Positions 1 through 7,149 of a stretch of 18,819 nt of DNA are shown in pieces. The first letter of the stretch is position 1, and every line of letters begins with the position of its first letter. A model generated the notes under the pieces. It was not told where the DNA came from. It did no database searches and saw only the letters and a program-made list of their open reading frames with translations. Source of the stretch: Helicobacteraceae bacterium (GTDB lineage: Bacteria > Campylobacterota > Campylobacteria > Campylobacterales > SZUA-545); the NCBI GenBank assembly GCA_031273735.1, contig JAISRI010000155.1, positions 1-18,819 on the forward strand. The letters are read 5' to 3'. The translations under genes and the position numbers were made by a program.

Positions 1-606
1 CGCGCTCAATATCCGCTCCTCGCTTTGAATATAGGGCGCGTTAATAAGCTCGTCGCGGCAGTTTTCGCAGAGTAGCTTAGCCGATCGCGGCGTAGTTTCA
101 AGATGAAACTGCAAAGCGATCGTATTTTTACCAAAGCAAAACGCTTGATTTTCGCAGGCTTCGCTAGAGGCTAAAAGTTTAGCGCCGATCGGCAGATCAA
201 AAGTTTCGCCGTGCCACTGAAAAACAAGGGCTTCTCGCGGCAAAAACGATTGATTTTTAGCGACGATTTTATACCAGCCGATCTCTTTTTGTTTATTCTT
301 ATAGACCTTCGCGCCCAACGCCGAAGCGATTAACTGTGCGCCTAAACATATTCCCAGCGTCTTAACGCCCGATTCGATCGCGTTTTTAATAAAGGCTTTT
401 TCGCCTTTTATCCAAACGTATTTATCCTCGTCGTTCGCGCTCATAAAACCGCCCATAATAATAAGAACGTCGATATTTTCAAGCGGCGGAAGCGTTTCGT
501 TTTTATCAAATCTTGTAACGCTAATTTCATAGCCGCGATCACGTAAAATCTCGCCGATCGTTCCGCTATCTTCAAACCATATATGTTGAAGTATATGCGC
601 TCTCAT
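1..606 (-). CDS. Class I glutamine amidotransferase (GMP synthase-like), C-terminus cut by window edge
   Basis: The reading frame is open from an ATG at 606 to base 1, giving 202 residues with no stop, so the C-terminus lies outside the window. The class I amidotransferase catalytic set is visible: nucleophile Cys87 in GICLGAQLI, and His168 with Glu170 in the motif FHLE; FQWHGE at residues 129-134 is also typical. Stand-alone proteins of this family resemble the glutaminase half of GMP synthase (COG0518), but their acceptor is often unknown, so I do not name a substrate. The start codon overlaps the ubiD stop as ATGA, and a strong Shine-Dalgarno (AAAGGAGG) lies inside the end of ubiD, so translation is probably coupled to ubiD. 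Family call is firm; exact role is open. Confidence 0.88.
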   Translation of the reverse strand, partial: MRAHILQHIWFEDSGTIGEILRDRGYEISVTRFDKNETLPPLENIDVLIIMGGFMSANDEDKYVWIKGEKAFIKNAIESGVKTLGICLGAQLIASALGAKVYKNKQKEIGWYKIVAKNQSFLPREALVFQWHGETFDLPIGAKLLASSEACENQAFCFGKNTIALQFHLETTPRSAKLLCENCRDELINAPYIQSEERILSA

Positions 607-2411
607 AGTTGAAACCTCCTTTCAAACTCCTGATCGTAACTCCATAAGCCTTTTTCGCGCAACTTTTCGATCGTTTCCCGATCGCAATCTACGTCCTTTG
701 GCCACTCCCGCGCAAAGCCGTCCAATTCGCCTTTGCTCGTCGCGTCCAAAAGAACTAAATCATCGATAATCAGATCGCGCGCAACGTCGATATTATTGCT
801 AACGCGCCAAACGGACATATAGGGGTTTTCTACGTCGTTATTTTTTTCGTCCAAAACTACGACGATCGATAGGTATTTTTTTAGCGTTTTTAACGCAATT
901 GTCAACTCTTTAACAGGGCGAGTTTTGCGAATCTGTAATAAAACGATAGGGTTCGCGCTATCAATTCCATATTGTTTAAGCGCTAGCGCTTCGGGAAGCG
1001 CCGTTTTAACTTTTTTGAACAGCTCTTGATCGCCTAAAACTTCAATGGTTTTTTCTAGCTTTTCGCCCGTAAAGTCCGCGCCCAATTTACCGCCAAGAAG
1101 CGCCTGCGGAGAGCTATGATCTAAAGCGTCTAAAACGCCTTGAGAGATTAAGAGGCGATCGGGCGAAAAACGATCTAAACAATGTTTTAATAAAGCCGAG
1201 TAATCGCCAAGATCGGGCGCGCCGATTCCTACAAAGATCGCGTGCTTTACAAAACTCATCTGACCTACGCCCCAAAAGGCGTGCATCGCTTGAAGCGCGT
1301 GTCCCGCGTAGCTTACGCGCAGTTTCGCCAAAATTAAGTTGTGAAAAACGCCGTTTTCAGGCATTCTATAATCGATTAGCTCTGGGCAACTTGTCTTAAA
1401 AAGCGGCAGAAAAATACGCTCTGTCGGATAGCCCATATATTTATCCTCTATCGGCGGTTTTCCAACGACCGTAGCCAAAAAAATAGGATCGCGTTTGCTG
1501 GTAATAGCTTTGATACGCATAAAGGGATACGGCTCTTTTAGCGTGTAGTAACCCGTATGATCGCCGAACTCGCCTTCAATCATTCTTTCTTTAGGATTTT
1601 GCACAAAACCTTCGATCACAAAATCCGCGTCGCTAGGAACGTATAGATCGTTTGTCAAACATTTAACCAATTTCGCCTTTTTTCCTCGTATAAATCCGTA
1701 TAGTAAAAGTTCAAAAATACCTCTCGGAAGCGGCGCGGTAGCGCACCAAGTATAAAGCGGATCGCCGCCGATAGCGACGCTAACGGGCATAGGAACTCCA
1801 GCCGCTTCGTATTCGTTAAAAAAATGGTTGGAATCTTTGTGAATCTGCCAATGAAGCCCAAGAGTCTGATCGTCAAAAACCTGAAGGCGATACATACCAA
1901 GATTATGCGCTTTTCCATCAAGCGATCGCGTATAAACCTGCCCCATCGCAATAAACGCCCCGCCGTCGCCTTTCCATGTAGTTAATATAGGCAGATCGCT
2001 AAGTTTGGCTTGCTCGTTTAATTTAACTATCTCTTGACTTATGCCGCGCCTATTTGATCTAGCGGGAAAACATTTGCGAAGTTTGAATAACTCTAAAACC
2101 TTTGCGAGCTTGCCGCGAAAGGTTGTAGGGTGATCGCCCGCGAGCAGTTTTGAAACCCGCAAAGCCACCTCTTCTACGTCGCGCCCGAAGATCGCTTTTA
2201 CCCTCTTTTGCGATCCGTAAAGATTTGCCAAAACTGGCGTTTTATAAACGCGATCGCCGCGCGCGGGTTTTGTAAATAAAAGCGCCTGCCCGCCGTTTTC
2301 TTTTTTAACCTCCGCGTAAGCGATATGCGCTATCTCTAAATAAACGTCCGTCTCCTCGTCTATCACGCGCAGTTCGCCTAGCTTTTTTAACCGTTCTATA
2401 AATCTTTGCAT
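603..2411 (-). CDS. ubiD: UbiD-family prenylated-FMN-dependent decarboxylase
   Basis: A 602-residue protein of the UbiD family, which removes carboxylate groups from aromatic or unsaturated acids using prenylated FMN made by UbiX. Hallmarks are NLGMYRLQ near residue 170 and the acidic motif EGEFGDHTGYY near residues 279-289. I start at the ATG at 2411 because AGAGGAG lies a few bases upstream; the frame extends 13 codons further but without support. Campylobacterota make menaquinone by the futalosine route, in which a UbiD/UbiX-type pair is the likely decarboxylase for the naphthoate intermediate; that role (MqnL-like) is inferred rather than shown here. The gene overlaps the end of ribF by 16 bases and the amidotransferase start by 4 bases, so it is inside the minus-strand operon. 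Confidence 0.92.
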   Translation of the reverse strand: MQRFIERLKKLGELRVIDEETDVYLEIAHIAYAEVKKENGGQALLFTKPARGDRVYKTPVLANLYGSQKRVKAIFGRDVEEVALRVSKLLAGDHPTTFRGKLAKVLELFKLRKCFPARSNRRGISQEIVKLNEQAKLSDLPILTTWKGDGGAFIAMGQVYTRSLDGKAHNLGMYRLQVFDDQTLGLHWQIHKDSNHFFNEYEAAGVPMPVSVAIGGDPLYTWCATAPLPRGIFELLLYGFIRGKKAKLVKCLTNDLYVPSDADFVIEGFVQNPKERMIEGEFGDHTGYYTLKEPYPFMRIKAITSKRDPIFLATVVGKPPIEDKYMGYPTERIFLPLFKTSCPELIDYRMPENGVFHNLILAKLRVSYAGHALQAMHAFWGVGQMSFVKHAIFVGIGAPDLGDYSALLKHCLDRFSPDRLLISQGVLDALDHSSPQALLGGKLGADFTGEKLEKTIEVLGDQELFKKVKTALPEALALKQYGIDSANPIVLLQIRKTRPVKELTIALKTLKKYLSIVVVLDEKNNDVENPYMSVWRVSNNIDVARDLIIDDLVLLDATSKGELDGFAREWPKDVDCDRETIEKLREKGLWSYDQEFERRFQL

Positions 2412-3265
2412 CTTAACTCCTCTTGCGCCAAAATATCCTTTGCGGCGCAAATATCTTTTCCGATTTGCTCTTTTAGCGCTTCTAAATCGTCGAAACGCCT
2501 ATTTCCGCGAATACGATCGATAAAGAAAATCGCGGCGCGATCGGCGTTTGCGAATTCGTCGCTATTCGCGTTTTCTTCGATAATATGCGTCTCTATAGAA
2601 AACGCCCCGTCGGCGCTAAGCCTTCTGCCCACAAAAGCGACCGATCGATAACGCTTTTTGTTAATCTCCGTCCAACTCGCATAAACGCCGTCTTGCGGCG
2701 CTAAAAAAAGCCGCGTCGATAGATTGATCGTAGGGTATAAACGCTCCGATCCCAAGCCCTGCCCGTGAATAATCTCGCCCTCTACAAGGTGCGGGCGGTT
2801 TAATAGCCGCGCCGCGCCGCGAACGTTGCCGTCCAACAAAAGCGATCGTATCCGCGCCGCATGCACCGCCGATCCGCCAAAAGTTATTTCAGGAACGATA
2901 ATTGTTTCGCCGCTAAAGATTTTTCTAAGCTCTTCGCCTCCCGCGGCGCGATCTTTGCCAAAACGAAAATCATAGCCGACTATAAGGCGTTTAAGATTGA
3001 CAAACTCGCTTTGCAAAAGCGCGATGAACTCGCGCGGCGTAAGCTCCCTGATCTGCTCCAAAGGCAAAATAACGACGGGAACGGGGCAGAAACGTTCTCT
3101 AACGCAACCGGGCGTTAAACAGACGCGATTATGTTCGATCGCGAGCAGAGCGCCGCCTTCGCCGAGCCGATCGATAATGGCGCGGTGAGCTATATGAAGC
3201 CCGTCGAAACCGCCTAGCGCTAGCGCTTTAACGGACGCTTTTTCGATAGTAGAACAGATATTCAA
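2396..3265 (-). CDS. ribF: Bifunctional riboflavin kinase / FAD synthetase RibF
   Basis: A 289-residue protein of normal RibF length. The N-terminal nucleotidyltransferase half has LGGFDGLHIAH at residues 17-27 and GYDFRFGKDRA near residue 97; the C-terminal kinase half has GQGLGSERLYPTINL near residues 168-182 and DGVYA near 192. It turns riboflavin into FMN and then FAD in the cytoplasm. The family usually has HxGH at the first motif; here it is HIAH. The start is a TTG at 3265 with AAGGGA upstream. The first nine codons and leader lie in the 69-bp direct repeat that also begins the glycosidase gene. The 3' end overlaps ubiD. Because UbiD needs a cofactor derived from FMN, the overlap makes metabolic sense. 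Confidence 0.93.
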   Translation of the reverse strand: MNICSTIEKASVKALALGGFDGLHIAHRAIIDRLGEGGALLAIEHNRVCLTPGCVRERFCPVPVVILPLEQIRELTPREFIALLQSEFVNLKRLIVGYDFRFGKDRAAGGEELRKIFSGETIIVPEITFGGSAVHAARIRSLLLDGNVRGAARLLNRPHLVEGEIIHGQGLGSERLYPTINLSTRLFLAPQDGVYASWTEINKKRYRSVAFVGRRLSADGAFSIETHIIEENANSDEFANADRAAIFFIDRIRGNRRFDDLEALKEQIGKDICAAKDILAQEELRCKDL

Positions 3266-3344
3266 GATTTCCCTTTTTTCCTTTGATCGCGGACGGAAGT
3301 TTAGCCTCTACAATCTAACCCAACTCTCTTGCCGCGCTTGCAAA
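3228..3344 (-). pseudogene. Decayed second copy of the tlyA 3' end
   Basis: Read on the minus strand in the TlyA frame, this stretch gives FASAARELG, a TAG stop (3317-3315), then IVEAKLPSAIKGKKG and onward to a TAA ending at 3228. It lines up without gaps against the end of the intact TlyA. The first 13 codons match at about 23 of 37 bases by eye, followed by 69 identical bases, then weaker similarity again. The TAG stands where the intact gene has TGG (Trp213). The remnant ends 38 bases inside ribF, exactly as the intact tlyA ends 38 bases inside the glycosidase gene. I read it as what is left of the tlyA that once directly preceded ribF. Confidence 0.75.
3239..3307 (-). repeat. 69-bp direct repeat, copy next to ribF
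   Basis: This segment is identical, base for base, to 4694-4762, at an offset of exactly 1,455 bases. On the minus strand it holds the last part of a TlyA coding frame, a ribosome binding site (AAGGGA) and the TTG start plus first codons of ribF. The first mismatches are at 3238 and 3308. Weaker similarity continues on both sides. Confidence 0.97.
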
Positions 3345-3361
3345 AAACGTCCGATCGCGAA

Positions 3362-4720
3362 TCACCAAACTAGAATTTGTAATTGCGGTTTGGCTACAAC
3401 TTCCAATTCGCGATTCTCGTCGCCGATTTTAGGTTCGCAATTCGCGCTCGATAGAGGGGCGCAAAGCTCCGCTTTATCGACGTTCGAGAGTTTAACGACC
3501 GCGCCGTTCGAGTCGCTCCAGAACGCCAACAAGCGCGAAGAGTCTTCGCGTCGCCAAGAAACGTGAAATACGCCGTCGGGCGCGCTAACGTTCGAGGGCG
3601 TTTGCGCTTTTTCGATCTTTGCTCCCGTAACGACGAGGAAGTTTTTTAGCGCGGTATAAGCGGGTTTTGGATCGCCCTGTAAATCTAATAGCCCGTAACA
3701 GCGATCGCGTCTGCTTGCGCGCTCGTCAAGATCGCTTAACGCGAAAAGAAAAATCTTGTCGTAATCCATAACGCTCATCAGCGACAAGCGCCGCAAAAGA
3801 TAGTTTGCCTGACCCTCTTCGCCGATGATCGGCTGTTCCTCTATCTCTCCGTCGTAGCTAGACCACCCCCATTCCGTAGCCCAAATCGCGGGGACTTTGA
3901 AACCGCGTAGCATTTCGTTTAACTTGGGCGCAAATATTAAAAAATCTTTGTCGATCGGTCTGTCGCCTTCGGGATAAAGACTATAAGGGTGATAGGCGGC
4001 GATCGTATTAAGATCAAAAGCTCCCGTCGCGTTTAGCTCCGAAAACATCAATCTGGTTTCGGAGGATTGCGACGGTATCTGACTGTAATAAGCCATACCG
4101 CTCATTACAATCGGTTTATTAGGATCGGCGGCGCGCAAAGTTTCGACGGCGCTCGCGAGCAGTTTGGCGTAAGCGCTCGGATCGGGAGCGGGCAGCCAAA
4201 AGGCGTGCAGATTGGGTTCGTTCCATATTTGCCACGCGGATACGGAAGGATAGCGTTTGGCGAGTATAGCTATAAACTCGGAATATAGCGCGGGATCTTT
4301 TGGCGGATATGCGTCGTTGTCGTTTCCGCTGGCGGCGTGCGGCGCGGAGCCTACTACATAGACGAGCGTTTTTAGCGAATGTTTTTGCGCGGCGTTTATC
4401 GCGCCGTCAAGCTCCTCTAGGCGGTAGTCTCCTCTTGTAGGCTCGTGTAGCGCCCAATGAACGTCGATCCTAACCCATTCCAACCCTAGCTCTTCGAGCT
4501 TTAGAATCTGTTTTTCTTGGGCGTTTTGATCAAACCAAAGCAGATGCGCGTTAACGCCCAAAAAATCTTTCCATTCGATCGTCGCTTTCGAGCGGTTCGT
4601 TTCGCCCGTCTTAGATTGATCGGAGTTAGAACCGCCGCCGCAAGCTAGAAGCGTCAAAAGGCAAAATACAAACGCGAACGCTTTAATCCGCGATTTTTCG
4701 ATAGTAGAACAGATATTCAA
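3362..4720 (-). CDS. Lipoprotein glycoside hydrolase, GH39/PslG-like
   Basis: A 452-residue protein with a lipoprotein signal: a hydrophobic run at residues 14-25 and the lipobox LLAC with Cys27, then a Gly/Ser-rich linker. The body has the clan GH-A (beta/alpha)8 pattern: QIWNEPN with the likely acid/base Glu168, HPY near 244, and ATEWGWSS with the likely nucleophile Glu283. This is closest to the GH39-type PslG endoglycosidases, which cut exopolysaccharide in the periplasm or at the envelope, but the substrate cannot be read from sequence. The start is a TTG at 4720, 38 bases inside tlyA. The first nine residues (MNICSTIEK) are identical to RibF because they lie in the 69-bp repeat, so the gene uses a copy of the ribF translation start. 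It interrupts the tlyA-ribF pair and looks like a later arrival. Confidence 0.85.
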   Translation of the reverse strand: MNICSTIEKSRIKAFAFVFCLLTLLACGGGSNSDQSKTGETNRSKATIEWKDFLGVNAHLLWFDQNAQEKQILKLEELGLEWVRIDVHWALHEPTRGDYRLEELDGAINAAQKHSLKTLVYVVGSAPHAASGNDNDAYPPKDPALYSEFIAILAKRYPSVSAWQIWNEPNLHAFWLPAPDPSAYAKLLASAVETLRAADPNKPIVMSGMAYYSQIPSQSSETRLMFSELNATGAFDLNTIAAYHPYSLYPEGDRPIDKDFLIFAPKLNEMLRGFKVPAIWATEWGWSSYDGEIEEQPIIGEEGQANYLLRRLSLMSVMDYDKIFLFALSDLDERASRRDRCYGLLDLQGDPKPAYTALKNFLVVTGAKIEKAQTPSNVSAPDGVFHVSWRREDSSRLLAFWSDSNGAVVKLSNVDKAELCAPLSSANCEPKIGDENRELEVVAKPQLQILVW

Positions 4721-5408
4721 GATTTCCCTTTTTTCCTTTGATCGCGGACGGAAGTTTAGCCTGCAAAACCCAATCTATCGCGCTCGCGGCGTTTTCAAAG
4801 CGCGAAGCGGCTTCCTCGATCGCCTTTTGATCGACCACAACGCCGTTTTTGTCGCGTTTTGCGGCGCGTCCAACCTCGAACTGCGGCTTGAACAACGCGA
4901 TAATTTTATCCTTTGCAAGCGCGTCGATCGCGCCGATGATCTTTTCTAGCGAGATAAACGAAGCGTCGCAAACGACAAGATCAAACGGCGGCGCGGCAAA
5001 TAGACGAATATCGGTTTTTTCTATCGATCTTACCCGCGTATCGGCGCGCAAAATAGGATTTAATTGATTTTCGCCTACGTCGATCGCGGTTACTTCCGCC
5101 GCGCCGCGTTCAAGTAAAACTTGCGTCCAGCCGCCTGCGCTCGCGCCTACGTCAAGACAGTTCAACTCGCTAACGTCGATCGCAATCGCCTCCAAAAACC
5201 TTAGCAATTTATACGCCGATCGGCTAACAAACCGATCGGCGCGTTCGGTTGTAATCGCGTCCGTTTCGCCTATTATAAACGACGGCTTGTTTCGCGTAAC
5301 GCCATTTACGCGAACGGCGCCGCTTTCTATCATTTCGGCGGCTTTGTTGCGACTGATATTTTCACGCCGCGCTAACGCCAGATCTAGGCGCGTTCGCGAG
5401 TCGTTCAA
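4683..5408 (-). CDS. tlyA: TlyA, S4-domain rRNA 2'-O-methyltransferase
   Basis: A 241-residue protein with an N-terminal S4 RNA-binding domain (residues 5-50) and an FtsJ/RrmJ-type methyltransferase. The SAM-binding loop is LDVGASAGGW at 85-94, and the K-D-K-E tetrad of this fold fits Lys67, Asp148 (VCDASF), Lys174 (LFKPQFE) and Glu231 (GNLEYLF). Family members methylate the ribose of 23S C1920 and, in longer types, also 16S C1409; the short N-terminus suggests the Campylobacter-like type. This modification is tied to susceptibility to capreomycin-class antibiotics. The start taken is a TTG at 5408, nine bases after the rhodanese stop, with only a weak GGCGG in front, so the exact start is uncertain. 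The last 23 codons lie mostly in the 69-bp repeat. Confidence 0.92.
   Translation of the reverse strand: MNDSRTRLDLALARRENISRNKAAEMIESGAVRVNGVTRNKPSFIIGETDAITTERADRFVSRSAYKLLRFLEAIAIDVSELNCLDVGASAGGWTQVLLERGAAEVTAIDVGENQLNPILRADTRVRSIEKTDIRLFAAPPFDLVVCDASFISLEKIIGAIDALAKDKIIALFKPQFEVGRAAKRDKNGVVVDQKAIEEAASRFENAASAIDWVLQAKLPSAIKGKKGNLEYLFYYRKIAD
4694..4762 (-). repeat. 69-bp direct repeat, copy in the tlyA/glycosidase overlap
   Basis: Identical to 3239-3307. Here both frames are used: it encodes roughly TlyA residues 217-238, including the catalytic Glu231, and also carries the ribosome binding site, TTG start and first codons of the glycosidase lipoprotein. Confidence 0.97.
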
Positions 5409-5417
5409 CCGCGCCGC

Positions 5418-5777
5418 CTAGCCGTTTTTGATCGTCGCGCCGCCATAGCCGTCGATTCCATCGCGCAAATCGACGACTTTTTTATACCCCAAAGCGCGCA
5501 TATTTTTGCGGTGAAGCGCGCTTCGATCGCCGCCAGAGCAATACAAAATATAGATTTGCTCCTTGTCTTTAAGCGTTTTAATTTTGGGGTAAAAAGAGCT
5601 TGTAGGCAAAAGCGCGTCCGTTCCCGCGATCGATTTGCTCATCGACTCGTATTTTTCCCGCGTGTCGATGAGCTTAAAATCGACCTCGCCGCTCGATCGC
5701 GCCGATAGTAGCCATTCAAGCTCGTCGCCGCTTATTGATTCTTGGTTCGACAACCTTTGCAATTCTTCCGTATTCAT
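5418..5777 (-). CDS. Small rhodanese-like domain protein
   Basis: A single rhodanese domain of 119 residues. LIDTREKYE near residue 37 is the usual domain entry motif, and the active loop CSGGDRSA places the cysteine at residue 80. Such proteins carry persulfide sulfur, but the acceptor cannot be told from sequence. I choose the ATG at 5777; the frame could extend to a TTG at 5822, but that would overlap the divergent gene's start. Neither start has a clear Shine-Dalgarno. It is the first gene of the minus-strand operon. The unrelated mnmH in this window also contains a rhodanese domain. Confidence 0.82.
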   Translation of the reverse strand: MNTEELQRLSNQESISGDELEWLLSARSSGEVDFKLIDTREKYESMSKSIAGTDALLPTSSFYPKIKTLKDKEQIYILYCSGGDRSALHRKNMRALGYKKVVDLRDGIDGYGGATIKNG

Positions 5778-5813
5778 AACGCGATTTTTACCAACAAAAC
5801 GATAAAGTATCGA

Positions 5814-6419
5814 ATGGAACAAGAGGTTTTAATCGTCCGCAAGCGCGGCGTTAAACGTTGGCGTTTAAGCGTCGATCGCGATGGAAAGGCGGTTTTTACC
5901 GCTCCGCTTTCAACCCCGCAAAAGGCGATCGACGACGCGCTAAAAAAGCACAAAAATTGGATCGCCAAACACGCGGCGCGGCGCTTGAAGGCGATTGAAA
6001 ACGCGCGAAAACTCTATAAAGATTGCGAAGGCTTAATCCCTCTTTTAGGCGAGTGGATTGCGCCTCCAAGCGGCGATCTAAACGGCTTTTATCGCAAGGA
6101 GGCTTTAGCGTTTTTTAGTAAAGAGTGCGATCGCCTCGCCGCCGTTTTGGGCGTTTGTTTTAATAAAATCAGAATCGCCGATCAGATAAGCCGTTACGGA
6201 AGCTGTTCGGTTAAAAAAACGCTAAGTTTTAATTGGCGGATTGTAAAAGCGCCGTTTTTTGTCGCAAAATACATAGCCGCGCACGAAGTCGCGCATCTAA
6301 AATATATGAATCACAAACGCGATTTTTGGAATTGCGTCGCGACGATTGCGCCCGATTTTTTGGAAGCGGAAAAGTGGCTTAAAGAAAACGGCGATTTTCT
6401 AAGGTTTGATATATGCTGA
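5814..6419 (+). CDS. YgjP-type zinc metalloprotease (DUF45/WLM-like)
   Basis: A 201-residue protein whose C-terminal half carries SRYGSCS (residues 126-132), then HEVAHLKYMNH, in which His157, Glu158, His161 and the later His167 form a zinc site of the HExxH...H kind. This layout is typical of YgjP/DUF45 proteins, a SprT-related group of poorly characterised metallopeptidases. The ATG at 5814 is chosen because residues from there match the family's usual beginning; the longer frame from 5742 would run through the neighbouring rhodanese gene. Only 36 bases separate it from the divergent operon, so the two promoters must be compact or overlap. It ends 7 bases inside the next gene. Confidence 0.85.
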   Translation: MEQEVLIVRKRGVKRWRLSVDRDGKAVFTAPLSTPQKAIDDALKKHKNWIAKHAARRLKAIENARKLYKDCEGLIPLLGEWIAPPSGDLNGFYRKEALAFFSKECDRLAAVLGVCFNKIRIADQISRYGSCSVKKTLSFNWRIVKAPFFVAKYIAAHEVAHLKYMNHKRDFWNCVATIAPDFLEAEKWLKENGDFLRFDIC

Positions 6420-6772
6420 TCGCTCATCTTTTCGCCGCTTTTATTTTGGGCGGTTTTATTCTGATCGATCGTTTAGTTTTGCGCCGATCTTTTGATCAAG
6501 AAACGTTAAAACCGCTCTATAAAAAAGCGATCGTTCCGACGGCGATCGCCGCGTTTATCTTAATCGTTAGCGGCGGCGTTATGTTTCAAAACGCCGCTAT
6601 CTACTACGCAAAAGCCGCTTTTGGTCTATTGACGATCGCGCTGTTTTTCTTATGCCCGTTTTTTAACGCGAGAGCTAATAAAAGAGCGCGTTTGATCTAT
6701 CGTATAGTTACGCTTTTGGCGTTAATCGTTACGATCGTCTTAGCTAAAACGATCGGACTAAAATGGCTTTAG
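6413..6772 (+). CDS. Small integral membrane protein, four predicted helices
   Basis: A 119-residue hydrophobic protein. Membrane segments can be seen at about residues 3-20, 41-60, 66-84 and 96-116, joined by short charged loops. The opening pattern, a His in helix 1 followed by GGFILIDRLVLRR, recalls the CopD-like/DUF2269 type of small membrane protein, but the match is loose and I would not give it that name. The ATG at 6413 overlaps the protease stop, and its own end overlaps the next gene by 10 bases, so the three genes are probably translated as a unit. Confidence 0.7.
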   Translation: MLIAHLFAAFILGGFILIDRLVLRRSFDQETLKPLYKKAIVPTAIAAFILIVSGGVMFQNAAIYYAKAAFGLLTIALFFLCPFFNARANKRARLIYRIVTLLALIVTIVLAKTIGLKWL

Positions 6773-7071
6773 ATTTAATTGCGGCGAAAAGTTATAAAGA
6801 AGCGCCCTACTCCAAAAATTATTTTTCGATCGACGTAAAAATGCGCGACGCGTTATTTTCTATGGCAAATCCGAAAAAAGATTTTCCGATCTTGTATAAA
6901 TTAGAGGATTATTACAAGGATACGACTATTCTTTTTGACGAATTAAACCGCTTCAAAAAGGAGCTAATAAAACTAAAACAAAAAACGCTCTCAATCCATC
7001 TATCCGAACTAATAACCTTTATCGAGTTTGCCATATCGGAAGAAAACAATCTATACGCCTTCGCCGATTAA
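6763..7071 (+). CDS. Unrecognised 102-residue protein
   Basis: I do not recognise this gene. The product is soluble looking, rich in Lys, Leu and Glu, and mostly helical by composition, with a possible amphipathic or coiled stretch near residues 55-80 (LFDELNRFKKELIKLKQK). It has no Cys and no motif I can name. The start ATG lies 10 bases inside the upstream membrane-protein gene. Codon use and GATCG-word content fit the neighbours less clearly: the gene is more AT-rich than most of the window. It is supported by the overlap chain and an uninterrupted frame rather than by homology. Confidence 0.6.
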   Translation: MALDLIAAKSYKEAPYSKNYFSIDVKMRDALFSMANPKKDFPILYKLEDYYKDTTILFDELNRFKKELIKLKQKTLSIHLSELITFIEFAISEENNLYAFAD

Positions 7072-7110
7072 CCGCGCGAAACGTTTGCGCAGTTTATCGA
7101 CTTTGCCGCC

Positions 7111-7136
7111 CCCTTGTTTTTGCGATTAAACAAGGG
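7111..7136. terminator. Nine-base-pair hairpin between convergent genes, possible terminator
   Basis: CCCTTGTTT (7111-7119) pairs perfectly with AAACAAGGG (7128-7136) around an 8-base loop. It sits between the ends of the plus-strand protease cluster and the minus-strand porin gene. Neither side has a proper T tract, so it may end transcription weakly in either direction or only stabilise the 3' ends. Confidence 0.45.
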
Positions 7137-7149
7137 AACGATAAAAATC

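Noticed and set aside
3239..4762. The 69-bp repeats as target-site duplications of a transposon
   Set aside because: Target duplications are normally 2-14 bases; there is no transposase and no terminal inverted repeats, and homology extends beyond the repeat on both sides.
5778..5813. Overlapping divergent promoters between the rhodanese and YgjP genes
   Set aside because: The gap is only 36 bases and contains no convincing -10 hexamer on either strand; the promoters may lie within the coding regions.
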